Positions 1-8,707 of a stretch of DNA of 64,000 nucleotides are shown here, one piece after another. This DNA comes from Alphaproteobacteria bacterium MarineAlpha12_Bin1 (lineage in GTDB: Bacteria; Pseudomonadota; Alphaproteobacteria; UBA6615). The notes under the pieces are model-generated. The model made no database searches. It was not told where the DNA came from and saw only the letters and a list, made by a program, of their open reading frames with translations. Location: the NCBI GenBank assembly GCA_002937505.1, contig PTJY01000003.1, positions 316,060 to 380,059 of the forward strand, given 5' to 3'. Within the stretch, counting starts at the first letter, position 1; every line of letters begins with the position of its first letter. A program made the translations under genes and the position numbers.

Positions 1-195
1 ATCGAGGAGTTTCATAAAGCGGGGACTAAAATCATCATGACAACTCACGATCTGAGGCAGGCCCAACGTTTGTCAAACGAAATACTTTTTTTTCATCGTG
101 GAAAATTATTAGAGCAAACAGATAGTGATACATTCTTTTCTAATCCAAAAACCCAGGCTGGTAGAGCGTTTATTAAAGGAGAATTGTTTTGGTGA
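1..195 (+). CDS. ABC transporter ATP-binding protein, C-terminal fragment (tungstate-type importer)
   Basis: Frame 1 is open from the left edge to TGA at 193-195, giving about 64 residues of the end of an ABC ATPase. Visible is the H-loop region TTHDLRQAQRLS, with the switch histidine that follows Walker B, then a strand like those that close the nucleotide-binding domain (FFHRGKLLEQ). The Walker motifs lie outside the window. The stop overlaps the GTG start of the next gene (GTGA), so the two are translationally coupled. Because the next gene is a TupA-like binding protein, this is probably the TupC ATPase of a tungstate importer; that assignment is inferred from the neighbour, not from the fragment. 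Confidence 0.85.
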   Translation: MEEFHKAGTKIIMTTHDLRQAQRLSNEILFFHRGKLLEQTDSDTFFSNPKTQAGRAFIKGELFW

Positions 196-1016
196 GACCG
201 ATTCAAGTTTTTTTTATATATTTAACCGTCTTAATCATTCTTCCTGCTGAGGCAAAAAGTAGAGACCTAATACTAGCTACCACTACATCTATCGATAGTT
301 CTGGCTTGCTGGAGTATTTATTACCAAAAGTCTATAAAAAATTAAATATCAAAATAAAAACTTTAGTTCGTGGAACAGGCGCAGTATTAAAAATTGGTAT
401 AAATGGGGACGCCGATATACTGCTAGTTCATGATAAAGATTCAGAAATTTCTTTTGTTGAAAAAGGATATGGTTCTTTTAGAAAAGAAGTAATGACAAGT
501 CATTTTATTTTAATAGGACCGAGCAAAAATCCTGCTGACATCCCTACTAATGAAAATACAGTTAACGCCCTTAATCAAATTGCTAAATCTAAAAGTTTGT
601 TTATTTCACGAGGAGATGAAAGTGGAACACATAAAGCTGAACTTAGATTATGGAGATTAGCAGGAATAACACCAAATGAGACATTAAAAAGACGTTACCT
701 AGAAACAGGTTCAGGCATGGGGGCCACCCTGAATATGGCCTCTGCTCTTAATGCTTATACAATCACTGAAAGCGGCTCATGGGCAAAATTTAATAACAGA
801 GGTAATCTAGTCACTCTAATAAATCATACCTCTGATAATACGTATGGCATCATTCTCGTTAACCCAAAACGGCACAAACATATCTTGGAAATTAACGGAC
901 GTAAGTTTATTAATTGGATTACTGGTTTAGAAGGACAAAAAGCTATAAATTCATATAAAATCAATGGCAAACGTCCATTTAAAGGCACCAGTTTAATAGA
1001 AGAAAAGAATAAATAA
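192..1016 (+). CDS. tupA: Tungstate-type ABC transporter substrate-binding protein (TupA family)
   Basis: A periplasmic oxyanion-binding protein that would deliver tungstate (possibly molybdate) to its ABC permease. It has a signal peptide (residues 1-21, ending A-E-A), the TTTS motif near residues 30-33 followed by SGL, the segment TGAVLKIGINGDAD, the segment SRGDESGTHKAEL and the segment ETGSGMGATLNMA, all typical of TupA. At 274 residues the length is normal. I choose GTG at 192 over TTG at 189 because GTG forms a GTGA overlap with the upstream stop and has GGAG at 179-182 at good spacing. No permease gene follows, so it is probably upstream of the window. TupA rather than ModA/WtpA is likely from the motif set; metal preference cannot be read from sequence. 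Confidence 0.88.
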   Translation: MRPIQVFFIYLTVLIILPAEAKSRDLILATTTSIDSSGLLEYLLPKVYKKLNIKIKTLVRGTGAVLKIGINGDADILLVHDKDSEISFVEKGYGSFRKEVMTSHFILIGPSKNPADIPTNENTVNALNQIAKSKSLFISRGDESGTHKAELRLWRLAGITPNETLKRRYLETGSGMGATLNMASALNAYTITESGSWAKFNNRGNLVTLINHTSDNTYGIILVNPKRHKHILEINGRKFINWITGLEGQKAINSYKINGKRPFKGTSLIEEKNK

Positions 1017-1018
1017 AT

Positions 1019-2125
1019 ATGAGCTGGGACCGTTTTTTTATAAACTACAAGTTAGTAAAAACGTTTACTTTTTTATGTTGGCCAAAATTTATAATTATTT
1101 TAATTATTATATTCTGCACTAGCCTTCCGATCGCAAATTCATTTGCCAAGCAAAAAAGTGGAAATAAAATTCCCTACATAGCAATTACTTCTATAGACAA
1201 GAGCACCCCTATAGATTCAATTTTTAGAGGGATGGTCGATTATATGAGTGAGCACGGTTATGTTGAAGGAAAATCAATTCGATATAATTTCGAAGAGGCA
1301 AAGAATGATCAGGATAAAGCTGCACAATTAATTAATAAATTTAAGAATGATAATGCCAGTATTATAGTTGCCCTAACCTATCCTTCGGCCCTTATCGCTC
1401 TCAAAAAGAATTTATCTATTCCTATAGTTTTTGCAGGTGTTGACTTAGATAATATGGTGAAACTACTTCGCCATAATAATGCTAAGTCAGTATACGGAGT
1501 TACCAAAACAGAAGACTATTCTTCTCTGTTAGAGTTAATCCTTGAAATAACTCCTGAAATTAAAACTATTTTGTTACCGTATAAGCCAAATAATGACGAA
1601 AAGATTAGGGAAGCGATTAGTCGCCTTAAAATTATCACATCAAGAAAAAATCTGGATTTAGAAAAATTCACTGTAAAGTCTAATTATGTTATCGGGACAA
1701 AAAACAAAATAACATCACCCACTAAAAATTCTGTTTTTTTAATAGACAAAAAGCTCTACCCAGAAGTTTCAATCGAACAGATTATTAATATAGCTAAAAA
1801 AAATAAAACTCTTGTGTTCGCTAGCGACGAACAAACTGTTTTGTATGGAGCTTTGGCAACAATAATAATTGATCCATATGCGATAGGCCTAGAAATTGGA
1901 CATATTATCAAGAGAGTTTTAGAAAACCCGTCTTCGTTAAATAAAAGAATATACTCAGCAAAAAGAAATTTTATTGTAATAAATAATGAAACCGCGCTAC
2001 AAACAGGAATTGATATCCCAGAAACAATCTTGAATAAAAGGGTTCGAGTAGTCGAGTGGGCAAATAAAAAAAGCGGAGTACCTAAGGAAAAGCCTATAGC
2101 TCCTCATGAAACAACTAGTAGGTAA
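1019..2125 (+). CDS. ABC transporter substrate-binding protein (PF04392-like family)
   Basis: A 368-residue exported protein with a hydrophobic N-terminal segment (about residues 22-43, ending A-N-S-F-A) consistent with a signal peptide or anchor. The body matches the ABC_sub_bind family (the group annotated as TrpX/YtrF-like): an early ITSIDKSTPIDSIFRGM segment, a long-name search for GYVEGKSIRYNFEEAK, then ALTYPSALIALKK and a late SDEQTVLYGALATI segment. It starts 2 bases after tupA and is likely in the same transcript. No permease or ATPase of its own is next to it, so its partner is unknown; in this family some members serve as sensor inputs rather than transporters. Ligand not predictable. 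Confidence 0.7.
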   Translation: MSWDRFFINYKLVKTFTFLCWPKFIIILIIIFCTSLPIANSFAKQKSGNKIPYIAITSIDKSTPIDSIFRGMVDYMSEHGYVEGKSIRYNFEEAKNDQDKAAQLINKFKNDNASIIVALTYPSALIALKKNLSIPIVFAGVDLDNMVKLLRHNNAKSVYGVTKTEDYSSLLELILEITPEIKTILLPYKPNNDEKIREAISRLKIITSRKNLDLEKFTVKSNYVIGTKNKITSPTKNSVFLIDKKLYPEVSIEQIINIAKKNKTLVFASDEQTVLYGALATIIIDPYAIGLEIGHIIKRVLENPSSLNKRIYSAKRNFIVINNETALQTGIDIPETILNKRVRVVEWANKKSGVPKEKPIAPHETTSR

Positions 2126-2280
2126 TGATTAAATCGACTAGAAATCAAAAAACACCTATAGAAACTGAGATTTTTTTATCATTTTTGAAAAAAAATCAGG
2201 TAAATGTGATTTTAATCCTGATATTTAGTATTATTATTGGCCTTAATCACATTAGACACTATCTATTTAATCCAGGATGA
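2125..2280 (+). CDS. Small single-pass membrane protein, unrecognised
   Basis: A 51-residue frame starting at ATG 2125, which overlaps the stop of the preceding gene in a TAATG arrangement, suggesting translational coupling. The first half is polar and basic, then one hydrophobic stretch (VNVILILIFSIIIGLNHI) forms a probable membrane helix, followed by a short tail ending at TGA 2278-2280. No family recognised. The tight coupling to a binding-protein gene suggests an accessory or anchoring role, but that is inference; it could also be a chance open frame in AT-rich DNA. Confidence 0.5.
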   Translation: MIKSTRNQKTPIETEIFLSFLKKNQVNVILILIFSIIIGLNHIRHYLFNPG

Positions 2281-2335
2281 TATTAAAAAAATCGTTTAAA
2301 CTATTTTTACTGATTAGTATGGGCCCACATAAACA

Positions 2336-3340
2336 ATGAATGACACCCGATTAATTGATCCGTTCAAACGCCAAATTGACTATCTTAGAGTCTCTGTTAC
2401 AGATCGCTGTGACCTAAGATGTGTATACTGCATGGCAGAGGACATGACATTTCTACCCAAGTCAGATGTGCTTTCACTAGAAGAGCTTGATCGTATATGC
2501 AGCATATTTGTAAGTCTGGGTGTTAAAAAACTTCGACTGACAGGCGGAGAGCCATTAGTCAGAAAAAACATTATGTGGCTTATAAACCGTCTTAGTAGGC
2601 ATCTCCGCACCGGAGACCTTGAAGAGTTAACTTTGACTTCAAACGGAACCCAGTTAGAAAAGTACGCTCAAGACCTGGCTAGAGCAGGTATAAAAAGAAT
2701 AAATGTCTCACTCGATACACTCGACGCTCTTAAGTTTAGTAAAATCACTCGATGGGGTAATTTGGATCAAGTGCTCAATGGATTAGCAGCTGCAAAAAAT
2801 GCTGGACTTAAAGTAAAAATTAATACAGTTGCTTTAAAGGGCGTTAATGACGATGAACTTGATAGTTTGCTTATATGGTGCGGGGAAAAAGGATTCGACA
2901 TTACTTTTATTGAAGTCATGCCTATGGGAGAGATTGGAGAGGAGCGTATTGACCAATATCTACCACTATCCATGGTGCGTGCCAAATTAGCAGAAAACTG
3001 GACTTTGAAAAACACGAACTATCGAACTGGCGGTCCAGCTAGATATTTCGATGTAGTGGAAACTGGTCAAAGGCTAGGGTTTATCACCCCTCTAACTCAC
3101 AATTTCTGCGAAATGTGTAACAGAGTTAGACTAACTTGTACTGGCACTTTATTCATGTGTTTAGGGCAAGAAGACGCAGCTGACCTTCGAGTGCATATTC
3201 GTAACTCAGATGATGATGAAACATTAATAGAAGCTATAAAAGAAGCTATAAGTCGAAAACCCAAAGGGCATGATTTTATCATAAACAGAACAAACAACCA
3301 GCCCTCTGTTAGTCGGCATATGAGCGTTACAGGCGGGTAG
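2336..3340 (+). CDS. moaA: GTP 3',8-cyclase MoaA (molybdenum cofactor biosynthesis)
   Basis: Radical SAM enzyme that, with MoaC, converts GTP to cyclic pyranopterin monophosphate, the first step of molybdenum cofactor synthesis. The SAM cluster motif CxxxCxxC is at C25, C29, C32; the second cluster ligands C258, C261 and C275 are spaced C-x2-C-x13-C as in MoaA. The GGEP SAM-binding motif follows TG near residue 70. The protein ends in Gly-Gly, the conserved MoaA tail needed in catalysis. Length 334 residues is normal. Its position just after a tungstate-type importer fits joint supply of metal and pterin, although a 55-base gap separates them. Confidence 0.97.
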   Translation: MNDTRLIDPFKRQIDYLRVSVTDRCDLRCVYCMAEDMTFLPKSDVLSLEELDRICSIFVSLGVKKLRLTGGEPLVRKNIMWLINRLSRHLRTGDLEELTLTSNGTQLEKYAQDLARAGIKRINVSLDTLDALKFSKITRWGNLDQVLNGLAAAKNAGLKVKINTVALKGVNDDELDSLLIWCGEKGFDITFIEVMPMGEIGEERIDQYLPLSMVRAKLAENWTLKNTNYRTGGPARYFDVVETGQRLGFITPLTHNFCEMCNRVRLTCTGTLFMCLGQEDAADLRVHIRNSDDDETLIEAIKEAISRKPKGHDFIINRTNNQPSVSRHMSVTGG

Positions 3341-3374
3341 TTCAAATTATAAGATCGTAGACTAAAGGAAAACC

Positions 3375-4157
3375 ATGTCAGTAAACGAATTCAACGCAGA
3401 TCGGATAGCCATTGTTGCTGCTGATTTTGATGACGCTCAAATTGCTCTTAATCATTTAAAAAAGATTTATAAAACAACAGACCCAGCAGATGCTGATGTC
3501 ATTGTAGCTCTGGGTGGTGATGGCTTCGTTCTCCAAACCTTACATCGCTATATTGAAAATAAGGTTCCTGTTTTTGGAATGAACCGCGGCTCCGTAGGTT
3601 TCTTGATGAACGATTATTCAACTGAAAATTTACTTATACGATTAAATAAGTCCCAACCAATGAAACTTTACCCTTTACAGATGTCAGCAAAGACAGCCGA
3701 TGGAGTAACCCATGAATCATTAGCAATCAATGAAGTTTCATTGCTCAGACAGACATATCAAGCTGCCAAACTTGAAATAAAAGTCGACGACGTAGTTAGG
3801 ATGTCAGAATTGATTTGTGACGGAGCTTTAGTTTCAACTCCTGCCGGTAGCACTGCATATAATCTATCAGCCAATGGGCCAATTATACCTCTTAGCGCTG
3901 AGATAATGGCCTTAACACCCATAAGTGCATTTCGTCCTCGTAGATGGAGAGGTGCCCTACTACCTCATACATCAAATGTGAATTTTAAAATACTAGATCA
4001 CGTGAAAAGACCAGTCAGTGCCACAGCTGATGACAAAGAAGTACGTAATATCATTGAGGTCAATATTAGCGAGAACCGAATGTATAGCTTTCAACTGCTA
4101 TTTGACCCAGAAACTAATCTTGAAGAGCGCATACTTAAGGAGCAGTTTGAAGTCTAG
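3375..4157 (+). CDS. nadK: NAD kinase
   Basis: Phosphorylates NAD to NADP. Residues 47-50 are the GGDG phosphate-binding motif, followed by [10 protein letters not shown], the region that contacts NAD, and [17 protein letters not shown], the second conserved NAD kinase block. The length (260 residues) matches the short alphaproteobacterial form. It starts 34 bases after moaA with AAAGGA just upstream of ATG 3375 and may be co-transcribed with it. Confidence 0.96.
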   Translation: MSVNEFNADRIAIVAADFDDAQIALNHLKKIYKTTDPADADVIVALGGDGFVLQTLHRYIENKVPVFGMNRGSVGFLMNDYSTENLLIRLNKSQPMKLYPLQMSAKTADGVTHESLAINEVSLLRQTYQAAKLEIKVDDVVRMSELICDGALVSTPAGSTAYNLSANGPIIPLSAEIMALTPISAFRPRRWRGALLPHTSNVNFKILDHVKRPVSATADDKEVRNIIEVNISENRMYSFQLLFDPETNLEERILKEQFEV

Positions 4158-4249
4158 AAATTACCTTTTAAATTTGGAAAAATGCACCTTTTAGCCTGTC
4201 TAAAGAAAATATAAATCGTCCGAAACCAATTTGATTCTGTAATAGATTA

Positions 4250-5362
4250 ATGAGTAATAAGATAACCGAAGTAAAAGCTTCGAACTCACCAGTGCATGCC
4301 CTTCGTAAGGCTGATATCGGAAAGTTTTCTTTAGCTATTTTAATAGGAACCCTCGGAGGTGCAATTTTTAGCTATTTGGACCTTCCTTTACCTTGGATGA
4401 TGGGAGCCATGTTTGCCACTGGCTTTTCTACAATTAGTGGAGTTGAGTTGAAAATGGATTCTCGACTACGCACACTTATGATTCTAGTAATTGGAGTTCT
4501 TCTCGGTGGGGCTTTTTCCCCAGAAATACTTGATCGAATACCCCGATGGCCAATCACACTATTATCATTGTTTGTTTATGTCATGGTGGCTACATTTGCT
4601 ACTTTTCTTTATTATCACTACATGGCCAAGTTTGACAAACGTACAGCTTTCTTTGCAGCTGTGCCAGGTGGCTTAAATGAAATGATAATTTTAGGAGAAT
4701 CCCAGGGGGCAGATGAAAGAAAAATAAGTGTGGCTCACAGCACAAGAATATTTTTTGTCGTTATGATATTGCCATTCTTTTTTCGAGTATTCGGTGACTT
4801 GGGCACTACAGTTCGCACCTTTTCGATAGATGGTTCAGGCGCGATTGGTTTTATTGATATATCCATACTTGCTGGATGTGCTATTTTAGGTTTCTATTGT
4901 GCTAAGTTGGCTAAGATACCTGCACCACATATTACTGGCCCAATGACATTTAGCGCTGTAGTCCATTTGCTTGGATTAACATCTGCATCGCCCCCTGAAA
5001 TAGTTATAGCCATTGCGCAAATAGTACTTGGCTCAGCTGTTGGAATTAGGTTTTCCGGACTTACCTACAAAGACTTAGGTCATATTGTTCGGCTTGGAGG
5101 TATTGCAACAGGGATATTACTATCTGTCACACTGGTTTTTGGTTTTTTTCTTGCGCTGGTCGCCGGTTTTCCCATTTCCTCCCTAATACTTGCTTTTTCA
5201 CCTGGGGGATTAACAGAAATGAGTCTGATCGCATTAACTTTAAATATCGATACAGCTTTTGTGGCCACTCATCATATTGCCCGAATAGCTATTGTTGTTA
5301 TCGTTATTCCAATTATATTTCGTTTACTATTAAACCTCGGTTTAATGGGAAAAAAACCATAA
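4250..5362 (+). CDS. AbrB-family integral membrane protein (PF05145)
   Basis: A 370-residue polytopic membrane protein with about ten hydrophobic segments arranged as two similar halves. Each half carries the family signature PxxxGGLxEM: near residue 140 as PGGLNEMIILGES and near residue 322 as PGGLTEMSLIALT. This is the AbrB duplicated family (often mislabelled ammonia monooxygenase; AbrB of E. coli is a regulator-linked membrane protein). The repeated halves and PWMMGAMFATG near residue 47 suggest a transporter-like fold. Substrate unknown. Confidence 0.85.
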   Translation: MSNKITEVKASNSPVHALRKADIGKFSLAILIGTLGGAIFSYLDLPLPWMMGAMFATGFSTISGVELKMDSRLRTLMILVIGVLLGGAFSPEILDRIPRWPITLLSLFVYVMVATFATFLYYHYMAKFDKRTAFFAAVPGGLNEMIILGESQGADERKISVAHSTRIFFVVMILPFFFRVFGDLGTTVRTFSIDGSGAIGFIDISILAGCAILGFYCAKLAKIPAPHITGPMTFSAVVHLLGLTSASPPEIVIAIAQIVLGSAVGIRFSGLTYKDLGHIVRLGGIATGILLSVTLVFGFFLALVAGFPISSLILAFSPGGLTEMSLIALTLNIDTAFVATHHIARIAIVVIVIPIIFRLLLNLGLMGKKP

Positions 5363-5421
5363 CCTGATTAACCAGTGAATATTACAATTATGAGATTAAC
5401 CTCAAACTGAAAAGGGTCTTT

Positions 5422-6213
5422 ATGATGATAATAGAACAATTATGGACTGGAAATAGCGCTAGAAACTTCTTCTATTTAGTGGCTTGTTCAAATAGTGGGG
5501 AAGCATTAGCGATAGACCCAATCGATCCAGAAATGTGCCTTTCTACAGCTAAGAAAAACGGATGGGATATAACGCGAGTACTAAACACTCACGAACATAA
5601 AGATCATACAGGAGGCAACGAAGCCATCATAAATTCAACAAATGCAAAGCTTTTAGGTCCAGCTAATGCAGATGGCAAAATAGCTAACATACAAGAGGAA
5701 CTGCACGAAGGAGACATGATAGATATAGGTAGTAGTGGACAGTTGAATGTCCTAAAAACCCCTGGACACACGCCCATTCATATATCTCTATTTGGCCATA
5801 CCGATAGACCTCATTTATTTTGCGGCGATACGTTATTTAACGCTGGGGTAGGAAATTGCCATTCTGGTGATCCAGAGGTTTTATATGAAACATTTATGAA
5901 GAAGATAGCGCCCCTTCCAGATGACACTTTAGTGTACCCTGGACATGATTATATGATTAACAATCTAGGATTTACCTTGGACAGAGAGCCGGACAATCAA
6001 ACAGCTAAAGGCTTAAAAGAGAAATTGAAAGATCAGGATCCCAGCAATGCTTTAATTACAGATCTTGGCTTAGAAAGAAATATTAACACCTTTCTTCGCC
6101 TTGACAGTCCTACGATAATTTCTGTTTTAAAAGAAGAGTTCTCTGATCTACCAAGTCATCCAGAAACAAAAACTGTTTTTCTAAAACTAAGAGAACTCAG
6201 AAACAGCTGGTAA
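5422..6213 (+). CDS. gloB: Hydroxyacylglutathione hydrolase (glyoxalase II)
   Basis: Metallo-beta-lactamase-fold enzyme that hydrolyses S-D-lactoylglutathione to D-lactate and glutathione. The metal motif HEHKDH is at residues 57-62, followed by KTPGHTPIH (third histidine), FCGDTLFNAGVGNC (bridging aspartate) and YPGHDY (last histidine). The C-terminal part has the helical glutathione-binding domain and the total of 263 residues is normal. It ends 5 bases from the convergent haloalkane dehalogenase gene. A glutathione reductase gene is at 37462 in the same window, consistent with a glutathione-using organism. Confidence 0.93.
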   Translation: MMIIEQLWTGNSARNFFYLVACSNSGEALAIDPIDPEMCLSTAKKNGWDITRVLNTHEHKDHTGGNEAIINSTNAKLLGPANADGKIANIQEELHEGDMIDIGSSGQLNVLKTPGHTPIHISLFGHTDRPHLFCGDTLFNAGVGNCHSGDPEVLYETFMKKIAPLPDDTLVYPGHDYMINNLGFTLDREPDNQTAKGLKEKLKDQDPSNALITDLGLERNINTFLRLDSPTIISVLKEEFSDLPSHPETKTVFLKLRELRNSW

Positions 6214-6218
6214 GAAAA

Positions 6219-7094
6219 TTAATTTAAATTTTCTAGCCATTCTGAGATGGCTTTCCCTATTTCTACAGGTGAATCCTCTTGAACAAAATGAGATCCATTT
6301 ACGATAACCTCAGTTTGATTTTTCCATTCACGACAATAATCCCGGCTCGTTCCTGTAAGTATTGCTCCAGGTTTTGCATCAATAAATAACTTGGGTACTT
6401 CCGATTGGGCCAACCACTCAGAATAGTTATTAACTATTTTTGTAACGTCTTCTGGCTCACCTTCAATAGGAATCTGTCGTGGCCAAGTAAGAGTTGGCCT
6501 TCTTGTTTCACCATTTACTATAAAAGGGCGCCTATATTCATACATCTCTTCATCCGTTAAATCTCGAAGAATAGACCCAGGAAGCATTCTTTCCACAAAA
6601 AAATTATCCTCTAAAATCATTTTTTCTCCTGCAGATGATCTAAGCGCTTGAAAGGCTGGTCGTGCTCGTTCGGGCCATTCCTCCCATAGTAAAGACTTAA
6701 CAATTGCTTCCATATAGACAATTCCTTTAACGCGCTCACGGTGTTGGTTTGCCCAATCAAAACCTAAAGCGCTACCCCAATCATGAACCACTAGTGTAAC
6801 CTCATTAACAACCCCTAGTTCATCTAACAAAGGAAAAAGGTAATCTCTATGTTCTACATAGGTATAGCTCTCTGAACCACTTTGCTTAAGTTTATCGGAA
6901 TCTCCCATACCTAATAGATCTGGTGCAATACATCTGCCTAAATGAGTTACGGAGGGAATAACATTACGCCAAAGATAGCTTGAGGTTGGATTACCATGAA
7001 TGAAAACAATAGGATCCCCATCCAGGTCACCCGTTTCCACATACGCCATTTGTAGTCCGTTAATGCTAGCAAATTTTTTCTCTGCCCAAGACAT
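6219..7094 (-). CDS. Haloalkane dehalogenase, LinB/DhaA-like
   Basis: Alpha/beta hydrolase that cleaves carbon-halogen bonds in haloalkanes to alcohol plus halide. The full HLD-II residue set is visible: nucleophile D105 and halide-binding W106 in VVHDWGSALG, halide-binding N35 in HGNPTSSYLW, acid E129 in YMEAI, and catalytic H269 in GSHFVQEDSP. Cap-domain segments such as RPTLTWPRQIPI and KLFIDAKPGAI are also LinB-like, so this is much more than a general hydrolase match. Length 291 is right. It is the last gene of a minus-strand trio (VOC protein, quinone oxidoreductase, this gene) with gaps of 28 and 23 bases. Natural substrate is unknown; the family is often found in bacteria with no known haloalkane use. 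Confidence 0.92.
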   Translation of the reverse strand: MSWAEKKFASINGLQMAYVETGDLDGDPIVFIHGNPTSSYLWRNVIPSVTHLGRCIAPDLLGMGDSDKLKQSGSESYTYVEHRDYLFPLLDELGVVNEVTLVVHDWGSALGFDWANQHRERVKGIVYMEAIVKSLLWEEWPERARPAFQALRSSAGEKMILEDNFFVERMLPGSILRDLTDEEMYEYRRPFIVNGETRRPTLTWPRQIPIEGEPEDVTKIVNNYSEWLAQSEVPKLFIDAKPGAILTGTSRDYCREWKNQTEVIVNGSHFVQEDSPVEIGKAISEWLENLN

Positions 7095-7117
7095 GCTCAG
7101 AACTCCTTCAAAAAATA

Positions 7118-8098
7118 TCAGGGAATAAGGATTGTTGAACCGGTCGTTTTACGCGACTCCATATCTTTCTGTGCTTGAGGTGCTTCGGCAAGGGGATAGC
7201 GTTGCTTAATACTTATTTTAACAACATTACTTTCTATAACGGTAAATAAAGAACGCGCTCGATCTAATAGTTCTCTTCGACTGGTTGTATAATTAACCAA
7301 AGCGCACCGAGCCATAAAGGGTGATCCCAACGCCCCCGTAGCTGCAATATTTACACTCGGGGGCTCACCTGAAGCACTTCCAAAGCTAATCATCGTGCCC
7401 CGCAAACAAAGGCTAGCTATAGACTCATCCCATGTTAATTTTCCAACTGAGTCATATACAACATTCACTCCTTTGTTATTTGTAATTTCTTTAATATGCT
7501 TAGAGAAGGATGGCTTTCGAGTGACAATTGTATGATGACATCCGTTTCGCCTTGCAAATTTAGCTTTGTCTTCGCTACTAACTATGCCAATCACTTTAGC
7601 ACCTATATGTCCAGCCCACTGACACATGATGGAACCAACTCCTCCTGCTGCAGCGTGAACAAGGATTGTATCACTCTTTTTCACCCTATAAGCATCAGTC
7701 AAAAGATATTGTGCGGTTATTCCCTTCAGTAATGATGCAGCGGCAACACGGTCCGAAACTGAATCAGGTAATAAAATTAGATTATCTGCTCTTGCTATTC
7801 TTCTCTGAGAATACGCATCAAAAGGACTTCCTCCAATATACCCAACCCTATCACCAACCTTAAAGCCACGAACACCCTTACCTATTTGTTCTATCACTCC
7901 AACAGCCTCATTCCCCAACCCATTGGGCATTGGCATTTTATAAATTCCTCTTCGCCTGTAAATATCAGCTAGGTTAAGACCTATAATCTTATGTCTAATT
8001 AAAACTTCTCTTTCTCCTGGAGGAGGCACATCCACGGTTTCCCATTTTAAAACGCTTGGACCACCTATCTTATAAATTCTAAAAGCCTTAGTCTCCAT
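7118..8098 (-). CDS. NADPH:quinone oxidoreductase, zinc-free MDR family
   Basis: A 326-residue medium-chain reductase. The N-terminal GroES-like half runs to about residue 120; the nucleotide-binding half has HAAAGGVGSIMCQWA near residue 150, the AxxGxxG motif of quinone oxidoreductases. Zinc-ligand cysteines of alcohol dehydrogenases are absent. The family uses NADPH to reduce quinones or activated alkenes. It sits between a VOC gene and a haloalkane dehalogenase gene on the same strand with short gaps, so the three are probably one operon. The GAGG-type ribosome site TAGGAGG lies just upstream of the start. Confidence 0.9.
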   Translation of the reverse strand: METKAFRIYKIGGPSVLKWETVDVPPPGEREVLIRHKIIGLNLADIYRRRGIYKMPMPNGLGNEAVGVIEQIGKGVRGFKVGDRVGYIGGSPFDAYSQRRIARADNLILLPDSVSDRVAAASLLKGITAQYLLTDAYRVKKSDTILVHAAAGGVGSIMCQWAGHIGAKVIGIVSSEDKAKFARRNGCHHTIVTRKPSFSKHIKEITNNKGVNVVYDSVGKLTWDESIASLCLRGTMISFGSASGEPPSVNIAATGALGSPFMARCALVNYTTSRRELLDRARSLFTVIESNVVKISIKQRYPLAEAPQAQKDMESRKTTGSTILIP

Positions 8099-8126
8099 TG
8101 ATTACCTCCTAATAAAAGTAATTTAT

Positions 8127-8495
8127 TTATTTTTTACGCTGAAAAAGCTGCACTATATTTTCATCAGGATCCCTAAAAGTCAGAACCTTACCATGGTCTC
8201 CCATATCTCTTATCTCTATTATACTTCCCTGGCTTTTTTCAATTTTCTTTTCAAATTGGTCAATGCTTTCAACCTCAAATATAATTACTCCACCAGAAGC
8301 TCCGAAGGCACCTTCATCTGGAGAACTAAGAGAAAAATTAGACTCCCCAGCCTTGAACTGCGCCCATTTATTACCATCCTGGAAAGCAATAGAAAGCCCG
8401 AGTGTGTCCCTATAAAAAGAAACAGCTCGTTCCATATTTTTAGTTATGTAATAAGCGTTTTGAAGTTTTTTAACGATATCTAACCCCCTAAGCAT
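8127..8495 (-). CDS. VOC (glyoxalase/bleomycin-resistance/dioxygenase) family protein
   Basis: A 122-residue single VOC module: AYYITKNMERAVSFYRDTLGL opens the first beta-alpha-beta unit, and HGKVLTFRDPDENIVQLFQ closes the domain with the FxDPDxN motif and a probable metal ligand. Members include glyoxalase I-like isomerases, antibiotic-binding proteins and dioxygenases, so the reaction cannot be named. First gene of a minus-strand set with the quinone oxidoreductase and haloalkane dehalogenase. The start could be a few residues later than ATG 8495. Confidence 0.85.
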   Translation of the reverse strand: MLRGLDIVKKLQNAYYITKNMERAVSFYRDTLGLSIAFQDGNKWAQFKAGESNFSLSSPDEGAFGASGGVIIFEVESIDQFEKKIEKSQGSIIEIRDMGDHGKVLTFRDPDENIVQLFQRKK

Positions 8496-8707
8496 TTGGA
8501 TGATTCTAGTCTTAATGCATAATTTAAATTAAACAGTTAGAATTATAAAAGATGTTCAAAAATTTGAAAAATGGTCAATATCTTTATATCAGTCTAGTTT
8601 ATATATAACCTATATTACTATGTACTTTCATATAGTATCGAACAAAACACCACTCTAAATGTTGATAAACGAGAAAAACAATTTTTTTATGTATCGGGAG
8701 AAGAAAT

